This document shows positions 1 through 10,804 of a DNA stretch of 64,000 nt, piece by piece. The position numbers and the translations under genes are program-made. Numbering within the stretch: the stretch's first letter is position 1; every line of letters begins with the position of its first letter. The DNA is from Combretum micranthum (taxonomy: Eukaryota > Streptophyta > Magnoliopsida > Myrtales > Combretaceae). The stretch is taken from positions 620,001-684,000 of the forward strand of contig JAMXBD010000393.1 in NCBI GenBank assembly GCA_024138025.1, written 5' to 3'. The notes beneath the pieces were generated by a model. It searched no databases and was not told where the DNA came from. It saw nothing but the letters and a program-made list of their open reading frames with translations.

Positions 1-1087
1 TTTTTTTTTTAAACAGATTTGTTCATGGTTCGATGTAATTTGATTGAATGAAGTGTAAATGGTTTGCTGTTTGATTTGGGACCTTAAACCAAACCAAATA
101 GTTCAGACCAAACCGAGTTGTGTTACATATTTGGAAAATTAAAAAAAAAAAAACCTCTAACTTATTGATTTCTTCTTTTAATTATCATATTAATTATTTT
201 TATATGTAAATTATTTTTTTTATTTAGATGTGTATCTTTTATGAAAACGAAATTAGTTTGGTCATATCATGTTTCGATTATTGTGGTGTGTCTACGAATA
301 AAATAATTTTTAGGTTTTAACCTCTAGTATTCCAACCATCCCTTTTTTTTTGTCTTACTGATTAGTCCACTTTTAGTACCTAATAATTTATTAGTTTATG
401 TTATTGATTAGTTAATTGTTGGTTTATGTAATTGATGATATATTGATTGAACGCACAACAAATCGAAATTTGCATCTCATATTGTGATGGCATATTCTAA
501 TTTTATTGAGTCCAATATATTATTATCATTTAGGATAATTTCTGGTAATGAAATCTCTCCCTTCTATAAGTTTTACATATTTATTTGAGTAAATAATTAA
601 TTTCAAGTACTATTATTTATATTTACATGAGTGATAAAAAAGACATAATTGAAACCTCTAGATAAAATATATTTTCATTTCAAAAATAAAAAATGGTTTG
701 AACTACAAATCAAATTGTATGAAATCATTTTTTTGATTAAAAGAATTATGAATTGAATTGTATGATTAGGCTTAAATTTAAACGAAAACCTCAACTGTAA
801 TATATGATTAGTTCACATCATGAGGGGAATGGAACCGAACTGCACTGCGTCAATCGCTAATCAGCAGCCGACGAACTTCGTGTGTCTAGCATTCTTGTAC
901 ATCGTATACTCCATGCCTGCCCATTCATACCTACGTCTTCCTCTTCGTTTTCACATGCTATACTTAAGTGTGCTAGCCCACTTACCATATCCACTGATTA
1001 AACGATACGACCACAAAGATAAGGACACCACACAAGGACGTCAGTTAAACAGATTGTCATCCTTCCTTGCATTAATGTGGCGTGAAA
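1..1087. other. AT-rich intergenic DNA, no gene seen
   Basis: No gene is recognisable. The first 130 bases contain inverted-style runs of TGGTTTG and CAAACCAAACC. These are typical of the subterminal parts of hAT-like non-autonomous elements and suggest the window opens inside one. The open frame at 820-1098 has no recognisable motif and sits in a slightly GC-richer patch; I do not call it a gene. Confidence 0.5.
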
Positions 1088-1265
1088 AACGTCAATGATC
1101 ACATGGTGTAGATTGTCGTCGACCGGCGTGTTCCCCAGTACCAACAAGAGGAAAAATAAATTTGGCTCCGCTCATAATTGAGGACGTGTCAAATAAAATT
1201 ATAGGACTATATACACTTAATCACGTGTGATTCTAAAGTGACTTGATTTGAAGTATCTATTGTTT
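1088..1265. repeat. GC-richer island, old member of family A
   Basis: This stretch holds a TCACATGGTG motif, a GTCGTCGACC stretch and the phrase GACTTGATTTGAAG, followed by a run of G. The same ordered phrases recur at about 41950-42165 and 54365-54570, so this is an old, diverged member of the same repeated module. No coding potential was recognised. It could be a promoter-like remnant or part of an unclassified transposon. Confidence 0.45.
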
Positions 1266-2889
1266 TTCCTTTTTTTTTTTTTTTGGGGGGGGGAGGGGGA
1301 GGAGGGGAATGGTCTATTTTTATTTATCTATTATTTTTAAGATTTTTTGCCATAGGAGAGGTCTTTTATTTATTTATTTTTTTTTTTTGTTGTTGGCCAA
1401 ACGTTCTTTTAATTTTTTTAATCCCATTTTTTTATGTCCTTAATAATAGGAAAGGGCCTTCAAATTTTTATAATTTTTTTTATTTTTTTTATATATTACA
1501 TAATAGTATATGAAACTTACAAAGCATAAAAAAATCTCTTATAAATAATTTTAACAAAGTAGTGAGGTGTTTACAAAGAGGAGGCCTTTCAAATGCATAT
1601 GAAGCGCTTTAAGGACTTCGTAGAATTTCCATGGGATGTGAATCTTCGTATACAAAGAGTCCATTAACGAAATATGAAATTATCAACAGGTTTTACCCCA
1701 TTTTCTCTTTTCTTTTTTTTTTTTTTTTTGGTTTCTTTGAGCAGTCGTTATTTTCACTACTCTTAAGGGGTGGGCAAAAAAACAACCAAATCGAACCAAT
1801 TCGTAATCGAACCAATCCAAACCGAAATATGGTTTTTTTAATGGTTTGGTTTAAAAATTTTCAATTTGAACCAATCCATAAAATGGAACAAACCGTTTTA
1901 AAAAAATATAATAATATTTTACTATATGTTCATAAGATTTCATTTAATATTTATTATTTGGTGAATATTGATTAAAATCAACTTGTTCATTTTTAATTTT
2001 TTTTTAGACTCATAATATGTATCTTTTTGTTGATAATGAACTATTATTTTTTTTAATAGCTTTTAACTTTATAAAGTATGAAATTTATTTTGAAGTATCT
2101 ATTGTTTTTCCTTTTTTGTTTTTTTTTTTTGGGGGGGGGGGGGGGGGGAGGGAGGAGGGGAATAATCTATTTTTATTTATCTATTATTTTTTAAGATTTT
2201 TTGCCATAGGAAGAGGTCTTTTATTTTATTTTATTTTATTTTTTTTTTTTGTTGGCCAAACGTTCTTTTAATTTTTTTTAATCCCTTTTTTTATGTCCTT
2301 AATAATAGGAAAGGGCCTTCAAATTTTTATAATTTTTTTATTTTTTTTATATATTACATAATAGTATATGAAACTTACAAAGCATAAAAAATTTCTTATA
2401 AATAATTTTAACAATAAAGTAGTGAGGTGTTTACAAAGAGGAGGCCTTTAAAATGCATATGAAGCGCTGTAAGGACTTCGTAGAATTTCCACGGGATGCG
2501 AATCTTCGTATACAAAGAGTCCATGTAACGAAATATGAAATTATCAACAGGTTTTTCCCCTTTTTTCCTTTTTCTTTTTCTTTTGAGCAGCCGTTATTTT
2601 CACTACTCTTAGTAGGGGTGGGTAAAAAAACTAACCAAATCGAACCAATACAAACTGAAAATATGATTTTTTTAATGGTTTGGTTTAAAAATTTTTCAAT
2701 CCAAACCAATCCGTAAAACGGAATCAAACCATTTTAGAAAAATATAATAATATCTTACTATATTTTCATATGATTTCATTTAATATTTTTTTAATTTTTT
2801 TTAGACTTATAATATGTATCTTTTTTGTTGATGATGAACTGTTGTTTTTTTTAATTGCTTTTAACTTTATAAAGTATGAAATTTATTTA
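1251..2889. repeat. Tandem duplication, two units of about 842 bp
   Basis: The phrase AAGTATCTATTGTTTTTCC begins at 1251 and again at 2093. After each start the same order follows: a T-run, a G-run, a GGCCAAACGTTC phrase, a GATGYGAATCTTCG phrase, a poly-pyrimidine tract, GAGCAGYCGTTATTTTCAC, a stretch rich in AACCAAATCGAACC, then ATAAAGTATGAAATTTATT. The second unit ends near 2889. Each unit contains GGGGTGGGCAAAAAAAC or a close variant (about 1769 and 2612), which resembles the terminus of hAT-like MITEs. Open frames here are low-complexity and not genes. Confidence 0.85.
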
Positions 2890-3639
2890 CTCAGTTATAA
2901 ACTCTTATTATGTATTAAACGTTTAATATATTTTGTCAGTGATCATTTTATTTGTTGATAAATTTTGTTAATAGATGGTTTTTTATTTTAGCTAAATTTA
3001 TTGATAATAATTGACTTGATAGTTTTATTAAAAACTATAAATTATGACTTACTATGTATTGGTCGGTGAATGTATTTTATTAGTAGATTTTATAGAGAAC
3101 TATATATTAAAAATATGATGAATTCATAAAGTATTTTGTCGTGATTTATAATATAAACTTGTAAAATGATATAAATATTTAAGTATCTACGTAAATGTAA
3201 AAAGAAACTAGAACAAAGAAAATTTTAGTTAGAATTTTGATTTAATCCGTAATCCAAACCGAACCAAATCTCAGAACATGGAGTGTGAAATCAAACCCAT
3301 GTTTGAATTGAAATGGAGATACTGATACAAGTTCTCTCACTCTGAATCAGATAGATTCATATCTGAAAGAGGTTGACAATAAGTTCTTTCAAATTTTGTG
3401 CCTAGCCCTAACTCTTAGAGCCATTGGTAGTACACTTGGTCTAAACAGGGATTTTTGGACCAACTTCTGGAAAATGCATGTAAGAATCTGTAATTGTTAT
3501 AAAATCAATGAAAACGCTTTGGCTGGAATGTTTTTTTTTTTTTTTAACTTTTAAATAAATACTTATTTTAGGTAAAATATTCACAACAACTGATCATTTC
3601 ATTTTAAACAAATTAATTAAAATGCCAAGACTATTATAG
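2890..3639. other. AT-rich intergenic DNA, no gene seen
   Basis: I see nothing beyond AT-rich sequence and one AATCCAAACCGAACC-type patch near 3250, which looks like the opposite end of a hAT-like element related to the AACC-rich patches at 1800 and 2640. Confidence 0.4.
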
Positions 3640-4124
3640 TTTAGATGGAAAATCCTTAATTTGAAAGTTTGTTAGGATTTGAATGTTGTAAGTGTTGATA
3701 GAGTAATCTGAAAAATTTGTTGGAAAGTCGTAATTTACGTTTTGTTAAAAGTTCTGCATATTGTTATATAGTAATTATAATGCCCATGCCATATGTGCAA
3801 ATTTAAGTTTTTAAATTAAATGATTATGATGTGAACCTTAACATAAGTAAATAATATTACATGACCAAAAGCTCATGACATTTTCAGTTATTACAGTTTA
3901 ATGAAATGATTTATATCATTACTTAGAAAGTTTTTTTTTAAAGAAAATTCGAAAGATATATAGGTTTTTTATAAAATATGGATAATGGGTTAATGTTATA
4001 AATGATACTTGAATTTTGATAAATTATATAATTAACACCTAAAATAAATCAATTTAATTTTTAATACATTTGACAGATTCTTTTAATTACTAAATTAATA
4101 AATTTTAAAATATTTCATATACAA

Positions 4125-4310
4125 CTAGGAGCATGATGACGTCGCTGCCAACGTGAATATAACCCACGGACAGAGTGCCCTGTTAACCGTCATCACATGT
4201 TCGCCTTCGCTTCTTTTTCTTGGCGGGACATGGAAACGTTAGTCACATGTTCGCTTTTGTCGTCCTCGACACCGCCCTTTATCCTGAAAGTGACATGATT
4301 TGCATGGTAT
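4125..4310. repeat. GC-richer island, old member of family B
   Basis: A compact GC-richer segment in AT-rich surroundings, with two copies of TCACATGTTCGC, a GGCGGGACATGG phrase and a GTCGTCCTCGAC phrase. Counterparts lie at about 47760-47950 and 56255-56500. Both strands contain stops throughout, so it is not coding as it stands. The CACATG core is an E-box-like sequence, which may be coincidental. Confidence 0.45.
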
Positions 4311-5109
4311 GTATGATTCGGTGATATAATAATAATAAGAGTTCTATCCACAAATGTTTACCTTGGTATAGTATGTTCTAGAAGAAGAAGAAGGAAGTAT
4401 ATTTTGAGTATATGAAATTCGAACTTTGAAATAATGAATTTAATATTTAATCAAATTTTTTTATAGTTACTTTTACTTTATCTTTAATATCATTTACCTA
4501 TTTTATTATATGAAAAAAAATAGTTTCTCATTGAATTTTTACTAATATCTCTTAACACTATCTAATACTGATAATTTGCTTCTTTATAATACGAATATGA
4601 TAAATAATATTAGTGAGGTAATAAAATAGTAATAAAAAATTTGATTAAATATTGAATTAATCATTTAAAAATTCAACTATCATATCGAATATTTTATTAA
4701 AAATTTTGGATACCAAAGTTCACAATACGCCCTCCACTTAATGACACATCCAAACATTAATATAAATTTCCACTTACACAGACACTTATGTTATAGAATA
4801 TGAGGAGATTATTGGCGAATTTCATTTTTCTTTTCCTTTCATAATGTGTTTAGTTGACTGGTGATTATTTTTGCTGCTTCTAACGCCTTATCGGGTAAAT
4901 GTTCTCCAAATGACGATAAGTGACTAGCTTTTGGATATGTAAAATTGAGAAAAAAATACATGTTACTTAGAATAGTAATTTTATATAGAAAATTCACCAT
5001 GATTTGAATATTTGATTTTAAAATTAACTAAAATTATGCTGTTAAAGTGTGGGAAAGTCATAATTTCCGAGAATTTAATGAACTTGTAGATAAATAATAT
5101 TATACCAAT

Positions 5110-5970
5110 GACTTGTTGATGGGTTTTACTTGATCATGACCCAATAAGATTAACACTAATGAAATGACTGGCAACAGGCTTCTTAAAACCCATTACGCCC
5201 TCGAGACCATCTTGATCTATGAGCCTCATTCACTTACCTACCTAGAAGTTAATTTCTTTCATTGGTGCACATAAGGGCCCAAACCGAGGTCCTCCTCCTC
5301 TATTGGGTTACACATTAAATACCAACTACTCGGTCCACACATCTCTTTGGAATTACTCTAAACCTTCTCGACTCACCGTACCTTCCTAGGGTACTCCACA
5401 TAATTGCTCTCCATATGTCCAACCACTCTCCTCAGATGATTATCACTAGAACCTCGGATCCATGTCGGTTGCCAATAAGGGGATACACACTTAAGCTTCT
5501 TTCCCTCCATTGGCAACATGCCATGTGGACTAAGAATATCCTATAGGGCCCATCTTGGTATGTCCTTCACTTATAAATAAAGTTCAAAACCATAAGGCAA
5601 GAGGATAGATGTGTCTCTAATTTATCTACCTTCTCGATTCATACACTAGCTTTCTTTTTCTCAACCCACTACTAACTTAAGCATCCAAGTGGTCATATCG
5701 AATTACCCCCGGCACACTGCTTACCATTCTTTTAGATGTAGACCCTTGGACCTCTACTAGCAATTTTTCACTTGCAATATAACTGAAACCAAACTTTTAT
5801 GACATTTGAATATAGTATGTCGATCCCAATCAAGTAACAAAAATGATACATAGTGGTTCGGCTTTGTGCTTGCATCCACTCTTCTAGCTCCAAGTTGAAG
5901 ACCCCATATTCCATACGGGTATGTTCCACTAAATCTAATAAAACATGATTACAAATAATTGCCAACAACT
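5110..5970 (+). mobile_element. LTR-like fragment of a Ty3/gypsy (Tat/Ogre-like) element
   Basis: The segment has the look of a plant gypsy LTR around its U3-R junction: a TATA box (TATAAATA, 5572-5579), then AACCATAAGGCAAGAGG, a pyrimidine-rich leader, ACTAACTTAAGCATCC and ACCCCCGGCACACTG. From memory the last phrases resemble the R-U5 consensus of Tat/Ogre-type LTRs. I cannot place either LTR terminus or a primer-binding site, so this is a fragment or a heavily decayed solo LTR. It interrupts the old duplicated unit. Confidence 0.5.
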
Positions 5971-7055
5971 TGGACTCAATTCCCTCTATCCAGCCTCCTC
6001 AATTTATTCTTAAGTTGTCACTTACTATCGAACTATTTGTAATCTTAGTGATCAATACAATTACAACCAAAACTGAAGGACACACTATAGTTCATTCTCT
6101 AAACAATTCAGCAAGCAAAGGAGTACAAGCAAATTGCAACAAAGAATATGATTGCAAGAAATCAGTGCTTAAGAATTTTATACTGTTGTTTTTCATGAAT
6201 ATGTTTTATATCTTCTTGAGAATTTGAATGCTTCTTCTTTTTTATATCATTTTCTTCAACAGCTAATAGAAAGATAAGAGTTGTTAAGCTTTATTGTTTA
6301 ACAGATGATAACATCTTAATTTTTTGCATCCAATATCTTACTCTTCCCATCCTTTTTAGAGCTTTAAAAATTAAATTTGGTAAATATCTGGGGATTCCAC
6401 ATGTTAAAGTTGATTATTTCCTTTTGTAAATATCTTCTTTAAACTGATATAAATCGTGGAAAAAACTTCTATTCTTATCAAGATGTAGTTGTCTTCATAA
6501 TATCCCTTAAAAGTATGAGCAAATCTATACTAGCTAAAAATTGAATTTTGATCTTTCATCCAAACGTTTTTCAAACCAAAACTTGACTTATTTTAAACCT
6601 TATATTTGTGTTTTCAAAAGAAAAGAAACCATAATCTTTAGATCTGAAGTTGAACTCAATAACTTATTTTTGTAAACTTCAAATAACTTGATGAACTTGC
6701 TGAAAGTTTAACTCAAATCCTTGTGAATTTTAATCCAACTTAATAGAAGATGTGAATGCATTACCTAAACTCCTCTTTTGGCACTAGATCTTGGAATCAT
6801 AATCAACACACATTTAAAACACGTTTTGGCCATTCTATATAAGATATGTAATTTTTTTCACCACTTCCAAACTTACACTCTAGGTAATGCTTTGGGTAGT
6901 CTGTCACACATATGCTTTGAGTGACACTTTGGAATCCTGATACTATTCACAAATTTATCTTATTTTCTACATAATTTCCTGCATACTTAAGAGTTGTTAG
7001 TAATTTTTTGCACTTTTGTTATCATCAAATCTTACTTAAAGAGAACCTAAGATAA
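5971..7055. other. AT-rich DNA, no gene seen
   Basis: No motif or reading frame is recognisable. It may be residual internal sequence of the LTR element to its left, because the flanking blocks on both sides belong to the old duplicated unit. Confidence 0.35.
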
Positions 7056-7250
7056 TATAATTAATATTGTTATGTAATACGTTCAATATTCAGTTTACGA
7101 AGTTATAGATAAGTATGATTTGTGATAGAAACTTCATAATATATGGTATTTGAATGAGTATAAGAAAATGGAAACAATTTCAAAATACTATTTTTTTTAA
7201 TCTATAGAAGTTAATTTTTTTATAGATAATTGGTAACTTTCTATGCTGAG

Positions 7251-8084
7251 TTGGTTTTGAGTAAGTGGTTTTTTTTTTTTTTTTTTCATGTCATCAATAT
7301 GTGCTCATGGTATGTGTAAGTTGAATGGCCATAGATGGAAATAGAGGTGATTAGAATTGCATGCAATGCTTATGGAAACATGGTAGAAGGAGAAAATGGG
7401 GTGCACTATGATGAACAACCTATGACAATAGTATATATTTTCAAATAAGCAAACTAGGAATAGTTGTTAGCTATTATATGTAGCCATCTAACAATAAATA
7501 TGATGATGCACTAAGTTGAGTTGTTCAATTAGTGCGCTATTGATGGTGACATTATGTATTATTATGCCATACCCGTTAAGGATGATTATGATCTTTGGTA
7601 CATATTTGCATCACCATGTCAGTGTGGTGCACTGGTAGTGTTTGTAGAAATATATGTAAATAAGTTGTCTACTCCATATGAGACTACTTCAAATTACGAT
7701 TTAATTAATGGCAATCTAATTAAAAGTCAGATGTTTGAATCACATCTTTTCCCTTTCACCTAAAAGCAAGTACTAATTAGTGAGTCGACTAGAGATATCA
7801 TAAAGAGATAGAGATGGGTGACCATACTCTTTCTAATGATTCTACTTATATGGGTAGTAATGATAAGAGGGAAGGTGTTGTTAGTCGATTCCATACACTT
7901 TATTTAACTAAGGCTAATAGATATAAAATTCAATATCCTAAAGCTTAAATCATTAATTTAACATCTATGAATACCGAATTATCCATTATTACTAGAAAGC
8001 AATGCCAATACCAAAATAACTCCATCTGTACATGACATCACAAATACATGCATAAATTCTTTTATCAAACATCAATTAAATAAG
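7251..8084. other. Intergenic DNA, no supported gene
   Basis: Contains an 18-base or longer T-run near 7270. A short open frame at 7554-7763 has no family I can name with confidence. No other structure was seen. Confidence 0.35.
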
Positions 8085-8089
8085 TAAAA

Positions 8090-8285
8090 TGTTAGAGATG
8101 AGAAAGCCTTCAATGGGGAGAAATGTTTCAAATGGGCTTTATGAAAAAATACACAAATGGGCTTGGCACCATTTACAACCTAAAACCTTAAGGTATTAGG
8201 TTAATAGGTCTTGCCTCTTAAAAACCTTCACATAACTTCATATTTCCCATGTGAATTTTTCCAACCTCACACTTATACCCTAACA
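8090..8285 (-). repeat. TRIM-like LTR (3' copy on minus strand)
   Basis: A 196-bp terminal repeat beginning TGTTAGAGATGAG and ending CCCTAACA on the plus strand. It aligns along its whole length with 9387-9584 (shared phrases AAGCCTTCAA, ACCTTAAG, TTTTTCCAACCTCAC). The adjacent purine-rich stretch at 8286-8297 on the minus strand is placed as a polypurine tract should be. Confidence 0.75.
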
Positions 8286-8506
8286 AATCTCATCCTCAAG
8301 TGTGAGTCTCCATAATGAGCTAAGTTGTACTCTTCCTCAACAAGAGCTTATCAAATTGACTTCACTAAACCCATGAGTGGTCTATTCCCTCCTACTCATC
8401 ATACATGAAGAGTTTCATAAATGAGTCACACCACACAACTCTTTTTTCTACATGGAGGGTTAATCATGAGAGTTTCTCAGCTAAACCATCGGCTCTGATA
8501 CCGGTT

Positions 8507-8671
8507 TGTTATAAATGGATATGACAAACAATGGCAAAACATAAATTAAAGCACACACAAGATTTACGTGAAAACCTTTTACGAGAAAAACCACGGGCAG
8601 AGGAGAGAAATTCACTAATGTTGAAAAAGGAGTACAAAGGTAGAGAGTAAAAAAAATCCTTCAATTTTCAA

Positions 8672-8744
<73 letters not shown>

Positions 8745-8996
8745 AAGCTATCACAAAATGGTGGCCTAAATCCGTAGCCTACATTTCAAGTTCAATGCTG
8801 ACATGAAGGTCGGTGGCTTACAATGGAAGGCCGGCAGCGTAGGGTATATTGGTTAGCAGCTTTAGGCTAGCCTACAACATCCATAAATTTGGAAATTTAA
8901 AAGCTAGCTTCAAGGCCAGCGGTGTATAGTAGATAAGCCAACAGTGTAAGCTCTAAAGCTGACAGATTTGATAAAATTTAGGTTACATATCCAACA
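8507..8996 (-). mobile_element. Second, different LTR (Copia-type) inside the TRIM
   Basis: A 490-bp segment with TGTTATAA...TCCAACA ends. On the minus strand it is preceded by the purine-rich ATGGTGGAGAT (9007-8997), a typical polypurine tract. It is followed by GGTATCAGAGCC (8502-8491), a tRNA-Met primer site. An LTR with a polypurine tract on one side and a primer site on the other is the arrangement seen at the middle LTR of tandem elements or in circular integrants. Phrases such as AACCTTTTACGAG and ACCACGGGCAGAGG are familiar from plant Copia-like LTRs. An AC/AT microsatellite lies inside. Confidence 0.6.
8677..8736. repeat. (AC)n(AT)n microsatellite
   Basis: Compound dinucleotide repeat, AC units followed directly by AT units, inside the 490-bp LTR. 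Confidence 0.95.
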
Positions 8997-9373
8997 ATCT
9001 CCACCATGATAATTCAAGGCAAAAACACACAAATTCTAATATTTAACACAAAAATAAAACATTTTCCTCCTCTTTCACAAACTCCTAAAGGGGATCAATC
9101 AGTAAGCAACACCAACCAAGTCCAGATGGTGCTCAAACTTGGCTATAGCACACTTGCACCCTAATAATCTTCGTCTCAAGTGTGAGTCTCCACATGGGCT
9201 AATTCATACTCCACCTCAATAAGAATTTATCAAATTGATTTAATTAAACGTGCTTTAAGAGTGGTGCACTTCACCTACTCACATACATGAAAGGCTTCAT
9301 AAACGAGTCATATCATAAATCTCTTCTTTCCACATAAAGGGCTCACTAGGGAGTTTCCCAGACGAATCATTAA

Positions 9374-9384
9374 CTCTGATACCA
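9374..9384 (-). other. Primer-binding site, initiator tRNA-Met type
   Basis: On the minus strand this reads TGGTATCAGAG, the usual sequence complementary to the 3' end of initiator tRNA-Met. It lies two bases from the 5' LTR edge, the expected position for priming reverse transcription in TRIM and Copia elements. Confidence 0.8.
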
Positions 9385-9589
9385 ATTGTTAGGAGAAGAC
9401 GAAGCCTTCAACAGGGAAAAAATTTTCAAATGAACTTTATGAAGAAATACATATGGGTTTTATATCATTTATAACCCAAAACCTTAAGATATTATATTAA
9501 TGGGTCTTAACTCTTATAAACCCTTCACATAAGTCTCATATTTTCTATGTGAGATTTTTCCAACCTCACGCTTGCACTCTAACATAAAA

Positions 9590-10453
9590 CATCAATTTAC
9601 CATTCTAAACATTAATTCAACTAAGAAATCACAAAATTTGCAAATTTGAACCCACTTATTTTTGAACATAAGTATTATGCCACCCCAATCATCGTCAAAT
9701 ATCAATTCAAGATTAAATTGAAATAGTTATATATCTTTAAATCGCAAAATTTCAAAGATTTGTTTACTTAACTCAATTAGTAGCATGAATTAAAGCACCT
9801 CAAGCACCAATCCCCAACTTACACCTTTTAACTTTTTATTTCAATCTTATACACCAACAACAACTTGTAAATAATATAAACCATACATTAGCTTGTAGAC
9901 TGGATGATTCTCTACATCATGTCCATAATTAAATTTCAAATTGAGCTTAGCTTAATTCTTACCTTATTAATTTACTCTTAGAAATCAATAATCCATCTAA
10001 ATTCAATCTTAAAGCATCAATTACTTTCAAGGCCATGAATTGACAATATTGCCCATTAATTCCTTCAAAAACTATAAACCGAGCTTTAACTTGTGAAGAG
10101 CTTGATTGCTGTTACTTGTAGTTAACCTTTGATTTTGATCTCCTTTGTCTTTAATCTCTAAATTCTTCTCAATAAGATAAAAATTTAGAACTAGTTATGG
10201 AAGTTTCTAGTACATTGCGACCAATGAGTAGAGCGAAAGAAAGAAAGTGAAAATTATTTTGTGGTGAAAATGAACCAGTTTTTGAATTTTCATCTTAAAT
10301 ACTCTACAAATTTATGTCTTTAAATCTAGAAATACATAAGTACAATAATACCTCCACTTAATTTAAAAATTAAGGGGAAATTAACAAATCAATCCTTCCT
10401 TAAGAATTTTGATTTGATTTACATTTCACTTAAGTATCCTTAATTAATTAAAA
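9590..10453. other. AT-rich intergenic DNA, nothing seen
   Basis: No reading frame, terminal repeat or known motif was recognised. Confidence 0.4.
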
Positions 10454-10804
10454 GGGAAATTACGAAAAGCACCCTAAACTTTTAGGATGGTGCGACTTGA
10501 CTCCCCAAACTTTCAAAGTGAGATTTTTTATAGGCTTTCATCTATGTATATGGTTAAAGACTCGTCTTATTTTCTATTAAAACAAACAAGAAAGAGTGCA
10601 AATTTATCCCGCAAACTTTTCATCTACGTGTGGAGTTACTACCCCTACACTTTCCCTCCCCCCCACCCCCACCCAAACACCAAAACAGTTAACTATCCTT
10701 ACAGTGCTAATTTTTAAAGTTTAGGATCAAAAAGCTCACTTTAAAAGTTTAAGGGGTCATTTTGCGTCACCCTAAAAGTTTTAGGGGTGTTTTTGCAATT
10801 ATCA
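10454..10804. mobile_element. Fold-back MITE with long terminal inverted repeats
   Basis: The left end (AATTACGAAAAGCACCC, then CTAAACTTTTAGG, then CCCCAAACTTTCAAAGTGAG) is matched in reverse complement by the right end (CTCACTTTAAAAGTTTAAGG through GGGTGTTTTTGCAATT), giving terminal inverted repeats of about 65 bp. The centre is C-rich and unrelated to coding sequence. The ends resemble common plant MITEs built around CCCTAAACTTTTAG. No clean target-site duplication could be fixed because the flanks are low complexity. Confidence 0.75.

Larger units (their letters stand above)
3640..7250. repeat. Old diverged, interrupted copy of the large duplicated unit
   Basis: Several blocks match the large duplication further right in the same order. 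About 3645-3780 (TTGTAAGTGTTGATAGA phrase) matches 47040-47180 and 55540-55700. About 4125-4310 matches the islands at 47760 and 56255. About 4980-5080 matches 48030-48110. About 7060-7230 matches 48080-48260. The stretch 5110-7055 interrupts the last two blocks and begins with LTR-like sequence. The match is by eye and clearly diverged, so block edges are approximate. Confidence 0.55.
8090..9584 (-). mobile_element. TRIM-like non-autonomous LTR element, composite
   Basis: The element is bounded by two direct repeats of 196 and 198 bp, both with TGTTAG...CTAACA-type ends, and is flanked by identical 5-bp repeats TAAAA (8085-8089 and 9585-9589). Read on the minus strand, the LTR at 9387-9584 is followed after 2 bases by a primer site TGGTATCAGAG (9384-9374), matching initiator tRNA-Met. 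The LTR at 8090-8285 is preceded by a purine-rich tract at about 8297-8286. There is no coding sequence. The internal sequence occurs twice (8286-8500 and 9166-9386), and between the copies lies a different LTR (8507-8996). A simple TRIM would be about 600 bp, so this one is expanded by recombination or insertion. Confidence 0.75.

Noticed and set aside
820..1098. 92-codon open frame with ATG
   Set aside because: No recognisable domain, not conserved in the related islands further right, and composition like the surrounding repeat module.
7554..7763. Possible PB1-like or MULE-transposase-like fragment
   Set aside because: Resemblance rests on a few residues (YYAIP, VEIYV), with no flanking transposase sequence; too weak to call.
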